Below are positions 7,670 through 17,220 of a stretch of 64,000 nucleotides of DNA, piece by piece. Below the pieces are notes generated by a model, which had not been told where the DNA came from, searched no databases, and worked only from the letters and a program-made list of their open reading frames with translations. Each line of letters begins with the position of its first letter. The stretch's first letter is position 1. A program made the translations under genes and the position numbers. The stretch is from an uncultured Collinsella sp. (lineage in GTDB: Bacteria; Actinomycetota; Coriobacteriia; Coriobacteriales; Coriobacteriaceae): positions 1 to 64,000 of the forward strand of contig CAKUOD010000008.1 in NCBI GenBank assembly GCA_934668695.1, in the 5' to 3' direction.

Positions 7670-8311
7670 CTACATCATCCCGCCTGCTCCCAGCAGCGGG
7701 CCCAATATGGACAGAAGCAACGCCGGCAAGATGAGCGTGCCGGTGGGAATCAGCAGCTTGACGGGCGCACGCTCGATCTCGCGCTCGACCGCGGCGCGAT
7801 GAGCCGCACGGATCTCGCGACTTTGAGCGGCCAGCGTCTCGGCAAGTGGGGCACCCAGGGCGAGCGCCTGCCCCACCGTGATGGCAAAGGTCTCGAGCGC
7901 TCGCACGTCCAGGTCGCGCGCGGCGGCCAACAACTCGTCCTCACGCGTGTCCACGCCCACCTGCCACGCCATGCAGGCGCGCTCAAGGCGAAGAGCCAGC
8001 ACTGACCGGCGGTTGGCGCAGAAAATCTCAAGCGCCGCATCAAACGAAAGACCGGCCGAAAGACCCAAGCGCACAACATCGATCATCTCGGACACTTCGC
8101 CGAGCGACACTCGCGCCGGGCCGCCCGCTCCAACCGCGCCCTTCACTCGCGCGGTCAGAGCATCGACCACCGAGCGACCCGCGGCAGCGACCAGCACCGC
8201 CTCGCGCTTGCAGGCCCCTGCGATCTTGCGTGCATCCGCCCGATCCAAACCCGTCGCGACAAATACGCTCAGGGCGCACAGGCAAGCCGCAACTGCAACC
8301 GGGGCGCTCAT
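7670..8311 (-). CDS. tadC: TadC-like type II/IV secretion inner-membrane protein
   Basis: 213 residues. An N-terminal helix (APVAVAACLCALSVFVATG), a GspF/T2SF-like helical domain (VRLGLSAGLSFDAALEIF ... ALALGAPLAETLAAQSREIR) and a C-terminal hydrophobic pair (LLIPTGTLILPALLLSILG). This is the TadC platform protein that pairs with TadB to couple TadA motor action to pilus growth. The ATG at 8311 overlaps the tadB stop (ATGA). It is somewhat shorter than the usual 280-320 residues, with a reduced N-terminal part. Confidence 0.85.
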   Translation of the reverse strand: MSAPVAVAACLCALSVFVATGLDRADARKIAGACKREAVLVAAAGRSVVDALTARVKGAVGAGGPARVSLGEVSEMIDVVRLGLSAGLSFDAALEIFCANRRSVLALRLERACMAWQVGVDTREDELLAAARDLDVRALETFAITVGQALALGAPLAETLAAQSREIRAAHRAAVEREIERAPVKLLIPTGTLILPALLLSILGPLLGAGGMM

Positions 8312-9234
8312 AGCTCCACCCGCATAATGCGCCGGATAACCACCAGGGCAACGGCGTTGAGGGCAAGACCCAGCACCACAGCGCCCGCGCCGGCAGGCGT
8401 CGCAAGACCGCGACGAAAATCTGCCGAAAGCAGCGCCAACACCGCGCACATGCCCGCCGGCATCGCCGCGACCATATGCGCAGACATGCGAGCCTGCGAC
8501 GTCTTAACATCCAGGCGGCGCTTGAGCTCAATGCGCTCCCCCACCATGCTCGACGCCTCGGACAGTAAGTCGGCAAGCGGAGCGCCGGTGCGCTGAGACA
8601 CCTTAAGCGCCAAGGTCACAAGCGAAAGACCGGGAGCGTCGATACGCACGAGCAAGTCATCGAGCGCGTCGGTCGCCGAGATGCCGCAATCGATCGCCGC
8701 CGCCACCCGCAAAAACTCGGTATGCACTGGCTCTTGCGCATGAGCGCCCACAAAGCGCATGCCCTGGGCCAGCGAATGTCCCGAGGCAAGCGACATGGAA
8801 AGTGCGGTAAACGCCTCGGGCATTGCCTCTTCTGCATCGTGTTGCTCGCGCCGGCTCTCAAAGCCATCCCGAGCGGCGCCAACGGCAAACGGAGCAACAA
8901 ATCCCAAGGCAAATCCGAGGGGCGATAACGACACCATCGTTAGTAAAACGCAGCAGACACCGCTCGATAGCAGCAGAAACGCCAAACGTCCCGAAGCATC
9001 TTCGATCACGAGGCCAAGGCGATGCGCCGGAGCCAGCGATGCCCACGAACGGGCGATCTTTTTCAGCAGATCGTTTTCCACCAGCTCACGCGGCAGCTTC
9101 TCTGCCACCGTCTCGAGCGCCTGACGTGCCAGCTCCGCCGGCGGTACCTGCGGCACACGAGGTTCCGCCCCGCACGCCGTCGCGACAGAAAGCCCTGCCA
9201 AGCCCCCTACGACGAGGGGCACAGTGATCTCCAT
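8308..9234 (-). CDS. tadB: TadB-like inner-membrane platform protein
   Basis: 308 residues. An N-terminal helix, a second hydrophobic pair near 90-125 (LAFLLLSSGVCCVLLTMV and LGFALGFVAPFAVGAA), then the T2SF domain (AMPEAFTALSMSLASGHSL ... ALKVSQRTGAPLADLLSEAS) and two C-terminal helices. The order and motifs match TadB. Start ATG at 9234 has a strong AGGAGGTGGACGA before it and overlaps the 3' end of tadA by 28 bp, which implies coupled translation. Confidence 0.9.
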   Translation of the reverse strand: MEITVPLVVGGLAGLSVATACGAEPRVPQVPPAELARQALETVAEKLPRELVENDLLKKIARSWASLAPAHRLGLVIEDASGRLAFLLLSSGVCCVLLTMVSLSPLGFALGFVAPFAVGAARDGFESRREQHDAEEAMPEAFTALSMSLASGHSLAQGMRFVGAHAQEPVHTEFLRVAAAIDCGISATDALDDLLVRIDAPGLSLVTLALKVSQRTGAPLADLLSEASSMVGERIELKRRLDVKTSQARMSAHMVAAMPAGMCAVLALLSADFRRGLATPAGAGAVVLGLALNAVALVVIRRIMRVEL

Positions 9235-10535
9235 TCGTCCACCTCCTCTTGTGTGAGCGTCCCCGACCGCAGGCCTTCTGCGATAAACGGCGGCTCGCGG
9301 TCAAGCGTCCAGGTGCGCTCGGCGGCATCGAACGTCACATAGCGCTCGAGCTCTACGCCACCCGATGCGGCGCGTCGCACCCCCGAATACGAGGAGACGA
9401 AACGCCTGCCATCGGCGTGGCGCTCGGACATCACGATGCCGTCGAGCGCCATGGCAATCTGCTCCTCGATGAGCTCGCTCGGCAGATCGATGCCATAACG
9501 TGCAAGCAACGTCAGACGCACCACGGTCTCCTGTTCTGAACCCGCATGAAGCGTGGTGAGCGACCCGTCGTGGCCCGTGTTCATGGCCTGCAACATGTCG
9601 CAGCACTCGGCACCGCGCACCTCGCCCACCACGATGCGGTCGGGGCGCATGCGCAGGGCATTAGTCACCAGGTCGCGGATCGTCACCGCGCCCTCACCCT
9701 CAATTGAAGCCTCGCGCGCCTCTAGGCGCACCACGTGCGGATGATGCGCAAACTTGAGCTCGGCAGAGTCCTCGATCGTCACGATGCGCTCGCCGATGGA
9801 AATCTCACATGACAGCGCGTTGAGCAGGGTGGTCTTACCAGATCCCGTGCATCCCGCAACCGCCAGGTCCTGTCGCAGCGACACCGCACACGACAGCAGC
9901 TGCGCATACCAAAGCGGCAGCGATCCCAACCCCACGAGCTCGTCCAGCGAGCAGATACGGTCCGAGAACTTTCGGATGGTGAGAATCGGTCCGTCAATCG
10001 CCACAGGCGGAATCACCGCGTTGACGCGATAGCCCGTTTTGAGGCGGGCGTTGACGATGGGGCTGCGCTCGTCGATACGGCGGCCAAGTGGCGAGATAAT
10101 GCGGTCGATAAGCACACGGATCTGCTCATCATCCTCAAACGCATGCTCGATGGGGTACAAGACGCCGCCGCGTTCAAAGAAAGCCGAGCGGCAGCCGTTG
10201 ATCATGATCTCGGTAACGGTGTCGTCCTCGATGAGCGGCTGCAACGGCCCCAAGCCCACCACGTCATCCAAAATCTCGTCGATGATGGTCTCGCGCTCGG
10301 GCGTCGCGAGATCGGTCGGCTCCTCAACATTGAGCGCCGCCTCCACCGCAGGACGCAATTCCGAGCGGGCAAGTGCCGGGTCGATATAGGCGCTGATACG
10401 CGCCACTTCGTCGTAACCCATGCGGTCCATCACGGCGCGCTTGGTGCGTCGTTTCACGGCGCGGCGACGCCCCGCATCTACAGGCGCTGCCGCCGCCGCA
10501 GCGCCGGCAGCCTTAATCCTCGTTTGCAGGCTCAT
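9207..10535 (-). CDS. tadA: TadA/CpaF secretion ATPase
   Basis: 442 residues. The hexameric ATPase motor of the Tad pilus. Visible: an N-terminal helical domain, [21 protein letters not shown] near 143-163, Walker [17 protein letters not shown] near 235-250, the Asp box [10 protein letters not shown], Walker B region [15 protein letters not shown] near 302-316, and the His box [14 protein letters not shown] near 323-336. All are conserved in CpaF. The ATG overlaps the tadZ stop (ATGA). The length fits the family. Confidence 0.97.
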   Translation of the reverse strand: MSLQTRIKAAGAAAAAAPVDAGRRRAVKRRTKRAVMDRMGYDEVARISAYIDPALARSELRPAVEAALNVEEPTDLATPERETIIDEILDDVVGLGPLQPLIEDDTVTEIMINGCRSAFFERGGVLYPIEHAFEDDEQIRVLIDRIISPLGRRIDERSPIVNARLKTGYRVNAVIPPVAIDGPILTIRKFSDRICSLDELVGLGSLPLWYAQLLSCAVSLRQDLAVAGCTGSGKTTLLNALSCEISIGERIVTIEDSAELKFAHHPHVVRLEAREASIEGEGAVTIRDLVTNALRMRPDRIVVGEVRGAECCDMLQAMNTGHDGSLTTLHAGSEQETVVRLTLLARYGIDLPSELIEEQIAMALDGIVMSERHADGRRFVSSYSGVRRAASGGVELERYVTFDAAERTWTLDREPPFIAEGLRSGTLTQEEVDEWRSLCPSS

Positions 10536-11620
10536 CGCTGATCACCCTCGCGCGACCAGGGAAGGCGGATACGCGGGCGTTCGGCGCGCGTTGCACGGTC
10601 GGCGACCATATCGCTCCAAGGGCCAACGGCGCACCCCAGTTCCACGAGCATCTCGCGCGTGGCCTCGCGCACGCTAGTCGCAAAAGCGCTGGTCTGCCCC
10701 ACTGCCTCGTCAGCGCGCCCAAACGCCATGAGCGCGGCGAGATCCTGCCCGCCATCGGCGATACGAATCTTGGAGCTCAACGCACAGGCAATCTCAAAGC
10801 GCATGGCGACGTCCTCGTCTGCCCCGCGCGCACCGAACCGGTTGAACACGGCGCTCATGCGCGTGCGCGGCACACCTACTCGACCTGCCAGTTCAATGAC
10901 GCGCGATGCCGATGCCGCGGACGACACCGCCGCATCGCCAACGACCAGGCAACGGTCGCTCGCCGCCACCGCAGCCGCCACGGCGTCGCCCCAAAAGACC
11001 GAGGTATCGATAAAGACCACGTCGGATTCGCGACGCAGAACATCAAGCAGTAGCTCCACCGGACGTGCCATGAGCTCGGCTTGCTCGGGCGCCGCGACGG
11101 GACCCCAGAGCGTAACGCCCGGTGCCACGCGCATCGATGTGGCTACGATATCCGGCTCGGTGAGCGCGCCCGCCGCCGACGGCTCGATAAGTGCCGCCAT
11201 ATCGCGCGGAGCATCGACGCCTAACAAGTCGTAAAGGTTTCCAAACATCAGGTCCAGGTCGAGCACGGCGGCACGCAAGCCCAACAGCGACGATGTGTGT
11301 GCCATGGTGGCAACGATCGTCGACTTGCCGCAACCGCCCGAACCCGAAATGGCGCAGATGACCGGAGCTCGATGCGGCGAAGCGGCAGCGTCTGCCGGCG
11401 GCATCGGAGGCGGCGGGGCGGGCGTCGATGACAGCGTCCCCGTCTCCCCCGCTGCAACCACACGCTGCGTCCAAGCCGGCATGGCAGCTTGTTCGGCCTG
11501 CGAGGCAGGCTCGTTCTGTGCAATCTGCTCATGCTGCATCAGCGACAACTCGCCGCACCCGGCAAAGCCCTCAACTTCATCGAGTTCATCTACCAGATTC
11601 ACGCCGTGCACGTATCCCAT
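10532..11620 (-). CDS. tadZ: TadZ/CpaE-like MinD-type ATPase without fused receiver domain
   Basis: 362 residues. The C-terminal two thirds is a MinD/ParA-type domain: deviant Walker A AISGSGGCGKSTIVATMAH near 89-107, VLDLDLMFGNLYDLLG near 117-132, VVFIDTSVFWGD near 197-208. CpaE/TadZ normally carry an N-terminal receiver-like domain. Here the N-terminal 80 residues are a Pro/Ala-rich acidic linker and the receiver-like part is encoded by the preceding gene, 2 bp upstream. It likely localises the pilus machine at the membrane or pole. Confidence 0.85.
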   Translation of the reverse strand: MGYVHGVNLVDELDEVEGFAGCGELSLMQHEQIAQNEPASQAEQAAMPAWTQRVVAAGETGTLSSTPAPPPPMPPADAAASPHRAPVICAISGSGGCGKSTIVATMAHTSSLLGLRAAVLDLDLMFGNLYDLLGVDAPRDMAALIEPSAAGALTEPDIVATSMRVAPGVTLWGPVAAPEQAELMARPVELLLDVLRRESDVVFIDTSVFWGDAVAAAVAASDRCLVVGDAAVSSAASASRVIELAGRVGVPRTRMSAVFNRFGARGADEDVAMRFEIACALSSKIRIADGGQDLAALMAFGRADEAVGQTSAFATSVREATREMLVELGCAVGPWSDMVADRATRAERPRIRLPWSREGDQR

Positions 11621-11622
11621 AT

Positions 11623-12180
11623 CTACAGCCGGGGAATCGCCAGCATGCTGCGCCGGCCCTCCAGCGTCATCGTATACAAGAGGGTTCCGGGGGCGCCGAC
11701 CATGCTCGGCTTCCGCTTTTCCATAATCATCAACACGCGGGCCTCTTGTAGCGCGAGGCGCCCCGGGTTCCCTATCAACAAAGCATCGGGCTCAATCGTC
11801 ATGCGCCGATCGGAATCAACCGCTCCCTCGCCCGCGCGCCCGTTGCCGCATATACTGTGTGCAGCGATGACCTCGGTCGCCCCCGCGCGAAACAGCCCCT
11901 CGATATCCGACGGATCGAGCGCTTCTATCAACACGACCACGCGACTCACGCGGCCTTCGGCCGTCAGGCGCGCAACAGTCTTGCGCACATCTTCGGTATC
12001 AAACAGAGACGCCGCGATGATGGCAACCCCGCGGCGTGACGGAAACGCCCGCGCCATGGAAACCAGCCCGTCCAGGTCACCCACGCGAAGCACCTGTGCA
12101 CCCACATCACGGCCCTCGACTTCCCGCTGCAACAGTCCGTAATCGCCGCACGCGCAGCACGCAAGCCAGATCGCCTTCAT
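11623..12180 (-). CDS. Receiver-like domain protein (N-terminal half of split TadZ)
   Basis: 185 residues. Strand-helix pattern of an atypical response-regulator fold: IWLACCACGDYGLLQ, RGVAIIAASLFDTEDVRK, SRVVVLIEALDPSDIEGLFRAGATEVIAA. The last resembles the beta4-beta5 region (FRAGATEVI) of CpaE receiver domains. The phosphoacceptor Asp and the acidic pocket are not evident, as in CpaE pseudo-receivers. Start: ATG at 12180 overlaps the cpaB stop (TGATG); a GTG one codon earlier is possible. It is placed directly before tadZ, so it probably acts with it as a separate chain. Confidence 0.65.
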   Translation of the reverse strand: MKAIWLACCACGDYGLLQREVEGRDVGAQVLRVGDLDGLVSMARAFPSRRGVAIIAASLFDTEDVRKTVARLTAEGRVSRVVVLIEALDPSDIEGLFRAGATEVIAAHSICGNGRAGEGAVDSDRRMTIEPDALLIGNPGRLALQEARVLMIMEKRKPSMVGAPGTLLYTMTLEGRRSMLAIPRL

Positions 12181-12854
12181 CACTCGTCGCCTCCGCTCTT
12201 TTTGCCGCGCGCCGTGGCGGGAATCGTCAAGCTGACCGTTCCCTTGCCCGAGGCTCCCAGCAGTTCCTTGACGTCTTCGGGGTCAGCCGCCAGCGTCACC
12301 CATTCGATCTTGCCCTCGCGCGTGGCACCGGAATCCTCACTGGTATCGATCACGTACGCGCCGCACAGCCGATCGGTTACGCCGTCTTTTTGCACATACA
12401 CATCCACGTAGCTGCCCACGCCCGTAGCGCCGCCGACCGAGTGCTCGGCATCGACCGCCACCGAAACGGCAACCTTGCCTTTGGGCACCTCGAGTTTGTG
12501 GCTCTCGGCCTTGGTGTAGACATTGCAGATCACGGCGTTTTTGGGAATACGCGAAGTCGTCACGTCGCCGCGCACCTGGCGCAGCTCGGTCGCCGCGTCA
12601 CGCGGCAGCAGACTCGTCAGCCATTCCTGGGTTATGACATTGGTCTCATCGAGGGTCTCGCCCACATCGATATCGCGCGCCGCGACGCAAACCTCGACGC
12701 GATCGCCACCGTACTTGGCCAAGGTCTCAGCCTGGACCTGTTCGGCTTGCGAGCGGATCGACGAGCCGTAAACCATGCAGAGCAGAGCAGCGAGCACGCC
12801 CGCGACCAGACTGACGGCGATGCGCTTGCTCTTGTTCACGGCCGCTCCTCTCAT
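12180..12854 (-). CDS. cpaB: Flp pilus assembly protein CpaB/RcpC
   Basis: 224 residues. One N-terminal transmembrane helix (IAVSLVAGVLAALLCMVYGS), then a SAF domain (VEVCVAARDIDVGETLDETNVITQEWL ... RIPKNAVICNVYT) and an RcpC-like region (VSVAVDAEHSVGGATGVGSYVDVYVQ). It is the first gene of the leftward Tad operon. In Gram-negative bacteria CpaB meets the secretin, but no secretin gene is present here and none is expected in a monoderm. It probably acts at the outer face of the membrane. Confidence 0.9.
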   Translation of the reverse strand: MRGAAVNKSKRIAVSLVAGVLAALLCMVYGSSIRSQAEQVQAETLAKYGGDRVEVCVAARDIDVGETLDETNVITQEWLTSLLPRDAATELRQVRGDVTTSRIPKNAVICNVYTKAESHKLEVPKGKVAVSVAVDAEHSVGGATGVGSYVDVYVQKDGVTDRLCGAYVIDTSEDSGATREGKIEWVTLAADPEDVKELLGASGKGTVSLTIPATARGKKSGGDE

Positions 12855-13038
12855 GGCAGTGCCGGGCGAATGCCCGTACCACCATTGTCTGGGCGGTCAG
12901 AGCGCAAAGCGGCGCAATCGCGATCTTGGTTTTCGATGTCAAACCAATCGCTGACCAAAAGCTGACCAGCCCGTCAAGCTTGTGGCAAGGTTTTGGTCGG
13001 CACGTCAGCAAACTGCATGTTTCGAGGCTTTTCCGCAG

Positions 13039-13073
13039 CAAAAAAGCCGTCTCCCGAACAGTTGGGAGACGGC
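13039..13073 (-). terminator. Intrinsic terminator after rsgA
   Basis: On the minus strand GCCGTCTCCC and its complement flank an 8-base loop and are followed by TTTTTT. It lies about 20 bp past the rsgA stop. Between here and cpaB (12855-13038) no gene is visible; the cpaB promoter should lie there. Confidence 0.9.
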
Positions 13074-13091
13074 TGTCATAGGAAAAATCAA

Positions 13092-14276
13092 TTACAGATG
13101 GACATCGGGATCGAGCATTTGAGCGCTCACGCGCATGGATGACGCCAGGTTTTGGAACGTTTCCAGACGCAGGCTGTCAATCTGCCCGGCGTCTTCGGCC
13201 TCGCGAACGGCGCAACCCGGCTCATGGGTATGCGTGCAATCGCCAAACCGGCACGCGCGCGATGCCTCGACAATCTCGGGGAAGGCGCGGGCCAGTCCCC
13301 GCTCGTGACCCACGAGCGGTAGGCTGCGCAGGCCCGGGGCATCGGCGATCACGCCGGCGTCGCCCGGCAGCGTCACCATCACGCGCGCGACGGTAGTGTG
13401 ACGGCCCTGGTCGTCGCGTTCGCGCACACCGCCGGTCGCCAACGTATCGTGGCCCAGCAGTGCATTGAGCAGCGTCGACTTGCCGGCACCCGACTCGCCC
13501 AGAATCATGGCGCAGCTCCCGGCGGGCACGCAGGCACGGACCTCGTCCAGGCCGCGGCCCTCGGCAGAGGACGTCACGATCACGCGCACGTCCGGACCCA
13601 CCAGGCGGCGCACGCGGTCCAGATCGCGCTCGAGCTCCTCGGCATCGCAGCGGTCAGCTTTGGTGAGTACCACCACCGGTTCGGCATCGCAGTCGAGCGC
13701 CAACACCAGCGAGCGCGCCACGCGGTCGAGCAGCACCTCGCCGGCACCGAGCGCCTGCACGATTAGCACGCTATCCACGTTGGAGCAGAGCACCTGGCGC
13801 TCTCCGCGGGCACGGCCGCGCCAACGCTCAAAGCTCGTACGGCGCGGCAGCACGCACTCAATCACGCCCATATCGTGCCCGGGAGCGCGGCGCACCGCCA
13901 CACGATCGCCCACGGCAGGCAGCAGGACCTCGTCCTCGCCGCGTGACTTGGCAAACCCCACGGCATGCTCGGCGCGGAAGGTATCGTCGGCAGTCGCCAC
14001 CAGCGGAAACCCACGATCCAAGCGCACCACGGCGCCAAGCTGCATCTGCTCGGGCTCCTCGGCATGTGCGCAGAAATCATCAAAGGCAGCCTGCTGAGCT
14101 TCATCGACCGGCAGGTCATCAAACGCCGGAACATCCTGCAGCGCGTCGAGTCCCGGCACGCTTGCCAGCAGCTCCTCAGCAGATGCAGGGGCTTCAGTCG
14201 CGAGTTTCCGACGACGATCGCGCTTAGCCCGCGCCCCCGTCGTCTTTTTCTTCGCTTTAGCCTTAGCCTTGCCCAC
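13092..14276 (-). CDS. rsgA: Ribosome small-subunit GTPase RsgA
   Basis: 394 residues from a GTG at 14276 with GGGAGG five bases upstream. A circularly permuted GTPase that checks late 30S assembly. Order seen: an OB-fold-like region (residues 110-200), G4 VVLTKAD near 240, G1 GESGAGKSTLLNALLG near 298-313, the RHTTVAR switch, G3 DAPGLRSLP near 343-351, then the C-terminal zinc site CRFGDCTHTHEPGC. The N-terminus has an unusual Lys/Ala-rich tail (KAKAKAKKKTTGARAKRDRRRK) and an acidic linker, giving about 70-100 residues more than a typical RsgA. The tail may contact rRNA. Confidence 0.95.
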   Translation of the reverse strand: MGKAKAKAKKKTTGARAKRDRRRKLATEAPASAEELLASVPGLDALQDVPAFDDLPVDEAQQAAFDDFCAHAEEPEQMQLGAVVRLDRGFPLVATADDTFRAEHAVGFAKSRGEDEVLLPAVGDRVAVRRAPGHDMGVIECVLPRRTSFERWRGRARGERQVLCSNVDSVLIVQALGAGEVLLDRVARSLVLALDCDAEPVVVLTKADRCDAEELERDLDRVRRLVGPDVRVIVTSSAEGRGLDEVRACVPAGSCAMILGESGAGKSTLLNALLGHDTLATGGVRERDDQGRHTTVARVMVTLPGDAGVIADAPGLRSLPLVGHERGLARAFPEIVEASRACRFGDCTHTHEPGCAVREAEDAGQIDSLRLETFQNLASSMRVSAQMLDPDVHL

Positions 14277-14325
14277 AAGCGCCTCCCAGCACAAAACCAC
14301 ACAACTGAGCAGGTATTTTACCCAC

Positions 14326-14361
14326 AAAAAAGAGCCGGTCGAGCAAACGCTCGACCGGCTC
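14326..14361 (-). terminator. Intrinsic terminator after the P-type ATPase
   Basis: A perfect 13-bp stem (GAGCCGGTCGAGC) with a four-base loop, followed on the minus strand by TTTTTT. It lies about 170 bp past the ATPase stop and just before rsgA. Confidence 0.85.
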
Positions 14362-14426
14362 ACACACTTTCCCTCAGCCCTTTTCATCCGCACGAGAGAA
14401 AAGCCAGCAAAGTCACCGCAGGGCCC

Positions 14427-14510
14427 GCCCGCCGAGAGGGGTTTCCTAAGGGCACATCCCGCAGCCGCAACGCGGCGAGGACGTGCCCGTGGAAACCCCT
14501 CTCGGCGGGC
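14427..14510. repeat. 84-bp nested hairpin between ATPase stop and its terminator
   Basis: Perfect 20-bp arms at 14427-14446 and 14491-14510, built on CGCCGAGAGGGGTTTCC, enclose a second stem (GGGCAC/GTGCCC) and a third small one (GCCGC/GCGGC). No T-run follows on either strand, so it is not a plain intrinsic terminator. It could stabilise the 3' end of the ATPase mRNA or be a mobile palindrome. Confidence 0.75.
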
Positions 14511-14528
14511 AGGCCCGGGCAGGTTAAC

Positions 14529-17210
14529 TTACTCTTTCTCGACCGCGCGCATGATCGCCTTGTAGATCTCCATCAGCGGGATGATCAGGAAGGCCAGGCC
14601 CAGCGCGGCGATAACGCCCTTAAGCTCAAGCGTCACGGGACCAAAGAACATCTCGGCAAGCGTCGGCTGCACGGTCACGATCACCGTCAGCACCAGCGCC
14701 AGCGCGGCCGAAGCCCACAGCCATTTGTTCTGCTTCTTCATGGTGAACAGCGACGCGCGGCGGCTGCGCATGTTGAAGCAGTGGAAGATCTCGACCATGT
14801 TGAGCGTGATGAAGGCCATCATCACGCCTTCCTCGTCGGCGTTGCCGGCGATCATATCGGAGATGTGGATGTAGCCCATGTCAAAGTACACGCCCACAAA
14901 GAAGCTCGCCAGCACCAGCACGGTGATAATCAGGCCCTGGACCACACAGTCCAGACCCATATGTCCGGCAAAGACGCCGTCCTTGGCGTTGCGCGGCTTG
15001 CGCTTCATGATGTCGCCTTCGGCGTCCTCCATCCCTAACGCGAGCGCGGGGAAGCAGTCGGTGACCAGGTTCACCCACAGCAGCTGCACCGGCTGGAAGA
15101 TGGTAAAGCCGATGAGCGTGGCGATAAACACCGAGAACACCTCAGCAAGGTTGGCCGAAAGCAGGAACTGGATGACCTTGCGGATGTTGTCGTAGATGCG
15201 ACGGCCCTCTTCGCAGGCACCGATGATGGTGGCGAAGTTGTCGTCGGCGAGCACCATGTCGGCGACGTTCTTGGTGACATCGGTACCGGTGATGCCCATG
15301 CCCACGCCGATGTCGGCGCGCTTGATGGACGGAGCGTCGTTGACGCCGTCGCCCGTCATGGCCACGATTTGGTCGCGCGACTTCCAAGCCTCGACGATGC
15401 GGGTCTTGTGCTCGGGCTGGACGCGGGCGTACACGCCGTAATCCTCGATGTGCGCGTCGAGCTCCTCGTCGCTCATGCGATCGAGGTCGGCACCGGTGAT
15501 GGCTTGGCTGCGATCGGCGACGATGCCCAGCTGCTTGGCGATGGCCACGGCGGTGTCGATGTGGTCGCCCGTGATCATGACGGTGCGGATGCCGGCGTCG
15601 TGCGCCTCGCGGATGGCGTCGGCCACCTCGGGGCGGACCGGGTCAATCATGCCGGACAGGCCGCAGAAGACCAGGTCGTGCTCGAGCGCGGCGGGGCTGC
15701 AGTCGGCCGGGACCTCGGTGTAGGTGCGGCTTGCCAGCGCCAGCACGCGCAGGGCCTCGTCGGCCATGGCCTTGTTGGCGGCCACGAGCTCGGCACGGCG
15801 CTCCTCAGTCAGTGGAACGACCTTGTCGCCGTCGTAGATATGGGTGCACAGGCCGATCACCACATCGGGCGCGCCCTTGGTGTACTGCTCATACTCGCCG
15901 TCCAGGGTCTCAACGACCACGGACATCATCTTGCGGCCCGAGTCAAACGGGGCCTCGCCCACGCGCGGATGCTCGGCGGTCAGACCGGTGAGCCCCGCCT
16001 TGCCGGCGTCGTTGACGAGCGCGCACTCGGTCGGCTCGCCCACGGCCTCGCCCAGCTCCTCATCCCACTGGGCGTCGGAGCACAGAGCCATACCGGCCAG
16101 GAACTTCTCCTCAGGCGCGGCGAGCTCGTGCTTGACGACGGTCATCTTGTTTTGGGTAAGGGTGCCGGTCTTGTCGGAGCAGATGGTCTGCGTGCAGCCA
16201 AGGGTCTCGACGGCGGAGAGCTTGCGGATAATCGCCTGGCGCTTGGCCATCTTGGTCACGCCAAGCGACAGCACGATGGTCACGACGGCGACCAGACCCT
16301 CGGGGATGGCAGCGACGGCGAGCGAGACAGCGACCATAAAGGTGTCGAGCAAGGCAGTCGGGTCGGTAAGGACGTTGCCCACGCCGTGGCGGAGGATGTC
16401 AACGCCAAAGATCACGACGCAGATGACAATCACCATGATGGTGAGGATGCGGCTGAGCTCGGCAAGCTTCACCTGCAGAGGCGTGAGCTCTTCCTTGGCC
16501 TCGGCCAGAGCGCCGGCAATCTTACCCATCTCGGTGTTCATGCCGGTGCCGACCACGACGGCGCGACCGCGGCCGTACACCACGGTAGAGCCCATGTAGC
16601 ACATGTTCTTGCGGTCGCCGAGCGGCACGTCGTCGGTGCCTGCGGCGAGCTCAATCACGTTGGCGTGCTTCTCTACGGGCACGGACTCGCCGGTCAGGGC
16701 GGCTTCCTCGATCTTCATCGTGGCGCTCTCGAGCACGCGGCAGTCTGCCGGGACGGAGTCGCCCGCCTCGAGCATGATCACGTCGCCGGGCACGAGCTCG
16801 GCACTCGGCAGGTGTACGAGCCTGCCGTCGCGCAAAACCTTGGACTGCGCCGCGCTCATCTCCTGCAGGGCCTCGAGGGCCTCCTCGCTCTTGGCCTCCT
16901 GGACCACGCCCAGCACCGAGTTGACGATAACGACGAACATGATGATGGCGACATCGGCAAAGTCGGGCTCGCCCTTGACCATGCCTGTAAGCGCGCTGAT
17001 GACGGCAGCCACGATCAGCATGATGACCATGGGGTCGGCCATCTGCTCAAAGAAGCGCTTCCACACCGGCGTCTTCTCGGCTTCCTCAAGCTTGTTAGGG
17101 CCTGTCTTGGCAAGGCGCGACGACGCCTCGTCGTTGCTCAGGCCGAGGTTCTCATCGACACCCTGGTCGCTGAGCACCTCCGCCGCGGCGGACAGGTATT
17201 CCTTTTGCAT
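14529..17210 (-). CDS. PMCA-type calcium-transporting P-type ATPase
   Basis: 893 residues. P2-type ATPase that most likely exports Ca2+. Motifs: TGESVPVE (actuator) near 173, PEGLVAVVTIVLSLG in TM4 near 304-318, phosphorylation site CSDKTGTLTQNK near 342-353, KGAPD near 452, MTGDGVNDAPSIKRADIG near 614-631, and NLVTDCFPALALGMED in TM6. PEGL in TM4 and N-x3-D in TM6 are the Ca2+ site II ligands in this family. A cation N-terminal domain precedes TM1. The ATG has SD AGGAGGGG, which is partly paired in a leader hairpin (see 17221-17274). Confidence 0.93.
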   Translation of the reverse strand: MQKEYLSAAAEVLSDQGVDENLGLSNDEASSRLAKTGPNKLEEAEKTPVWKRFFEQMADPMVIMLIVAAVISALTGMVKGEPDFADVAIIMFVVIVNSVLGVVQEAKSEEALEALQEMSAAQSKVLRDGRLVHLPSAELVPGDVIMLEAGDSVPADCRVLESATMKIEEAALTGESVPVEKHANVIELAAGTDDVPLGDRKNMCYMGSTVVYGRGRAVVVGTGMNTEMGKIAGALAEAKEELTPLQVKLAELSRILTIMVIVICVVIFGVDILRHGVGNVLTDPTALLDTFMVAVSLAVAAIPEGLVAVVTIVLSLGVTKMAKRQAIIRKLSAVETLGCTQTICSDKTGTLTQNKMTVVKHELAAPEEKFLAGMALCSDAQWDEELGEAVGEPTECALVNDAGKAGLTGLTAEHPRVGEAPFDSGRKMMSVVVETLDGEYEQYTKGAPDVVIGLCTHIYDGDKVVPLTEERRAELVAANKAMADEALRVLALASRTYTEVPADCSPAALEHDLVFCGLSGMIDPVRPEVADAIREAHDAGIRTVMITGDHIDTAVAIAKQLGIVADRSQAITGADLDRMSDEELDAHIEDYGVYARVQPEHKTRIVEAWKSRDQIVAMTGDGVNDAPSIKRADIGVGMGITGTDVTKNVADMVLADDNFATIIGACEEGRRIYDNIRKVIQFLLSANLAEVFSVFIATLIGFTIFQPVQLLWVNLVTDCFPALALGMEDAEGDIMKRKPRNAKDGVFAGHMGLDCVVQGLIITVLVLASFFVGVYFDMGYIHISDMIAGNADEEGVMMAFITLNMVEIFHCFNMRSRRASLFTMKKQNKWLWASAALALVLTVIVTVQPTLAEMFFGPVTLELKGVIAALGLAFLIIPLMEIYKAIMRAVEKE

Positions 17211-17220
17211 ATAGAGTCCC

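Noticed and set aside
3250..12854. Type II secretion or competence locus
   Set aside because: CpaB, TadZ-like ATPase, CpaF-type TadA, TadB/TadC and Flp/TadE pilins together identify a Tad locus; no ComG-type pilins or secretin.
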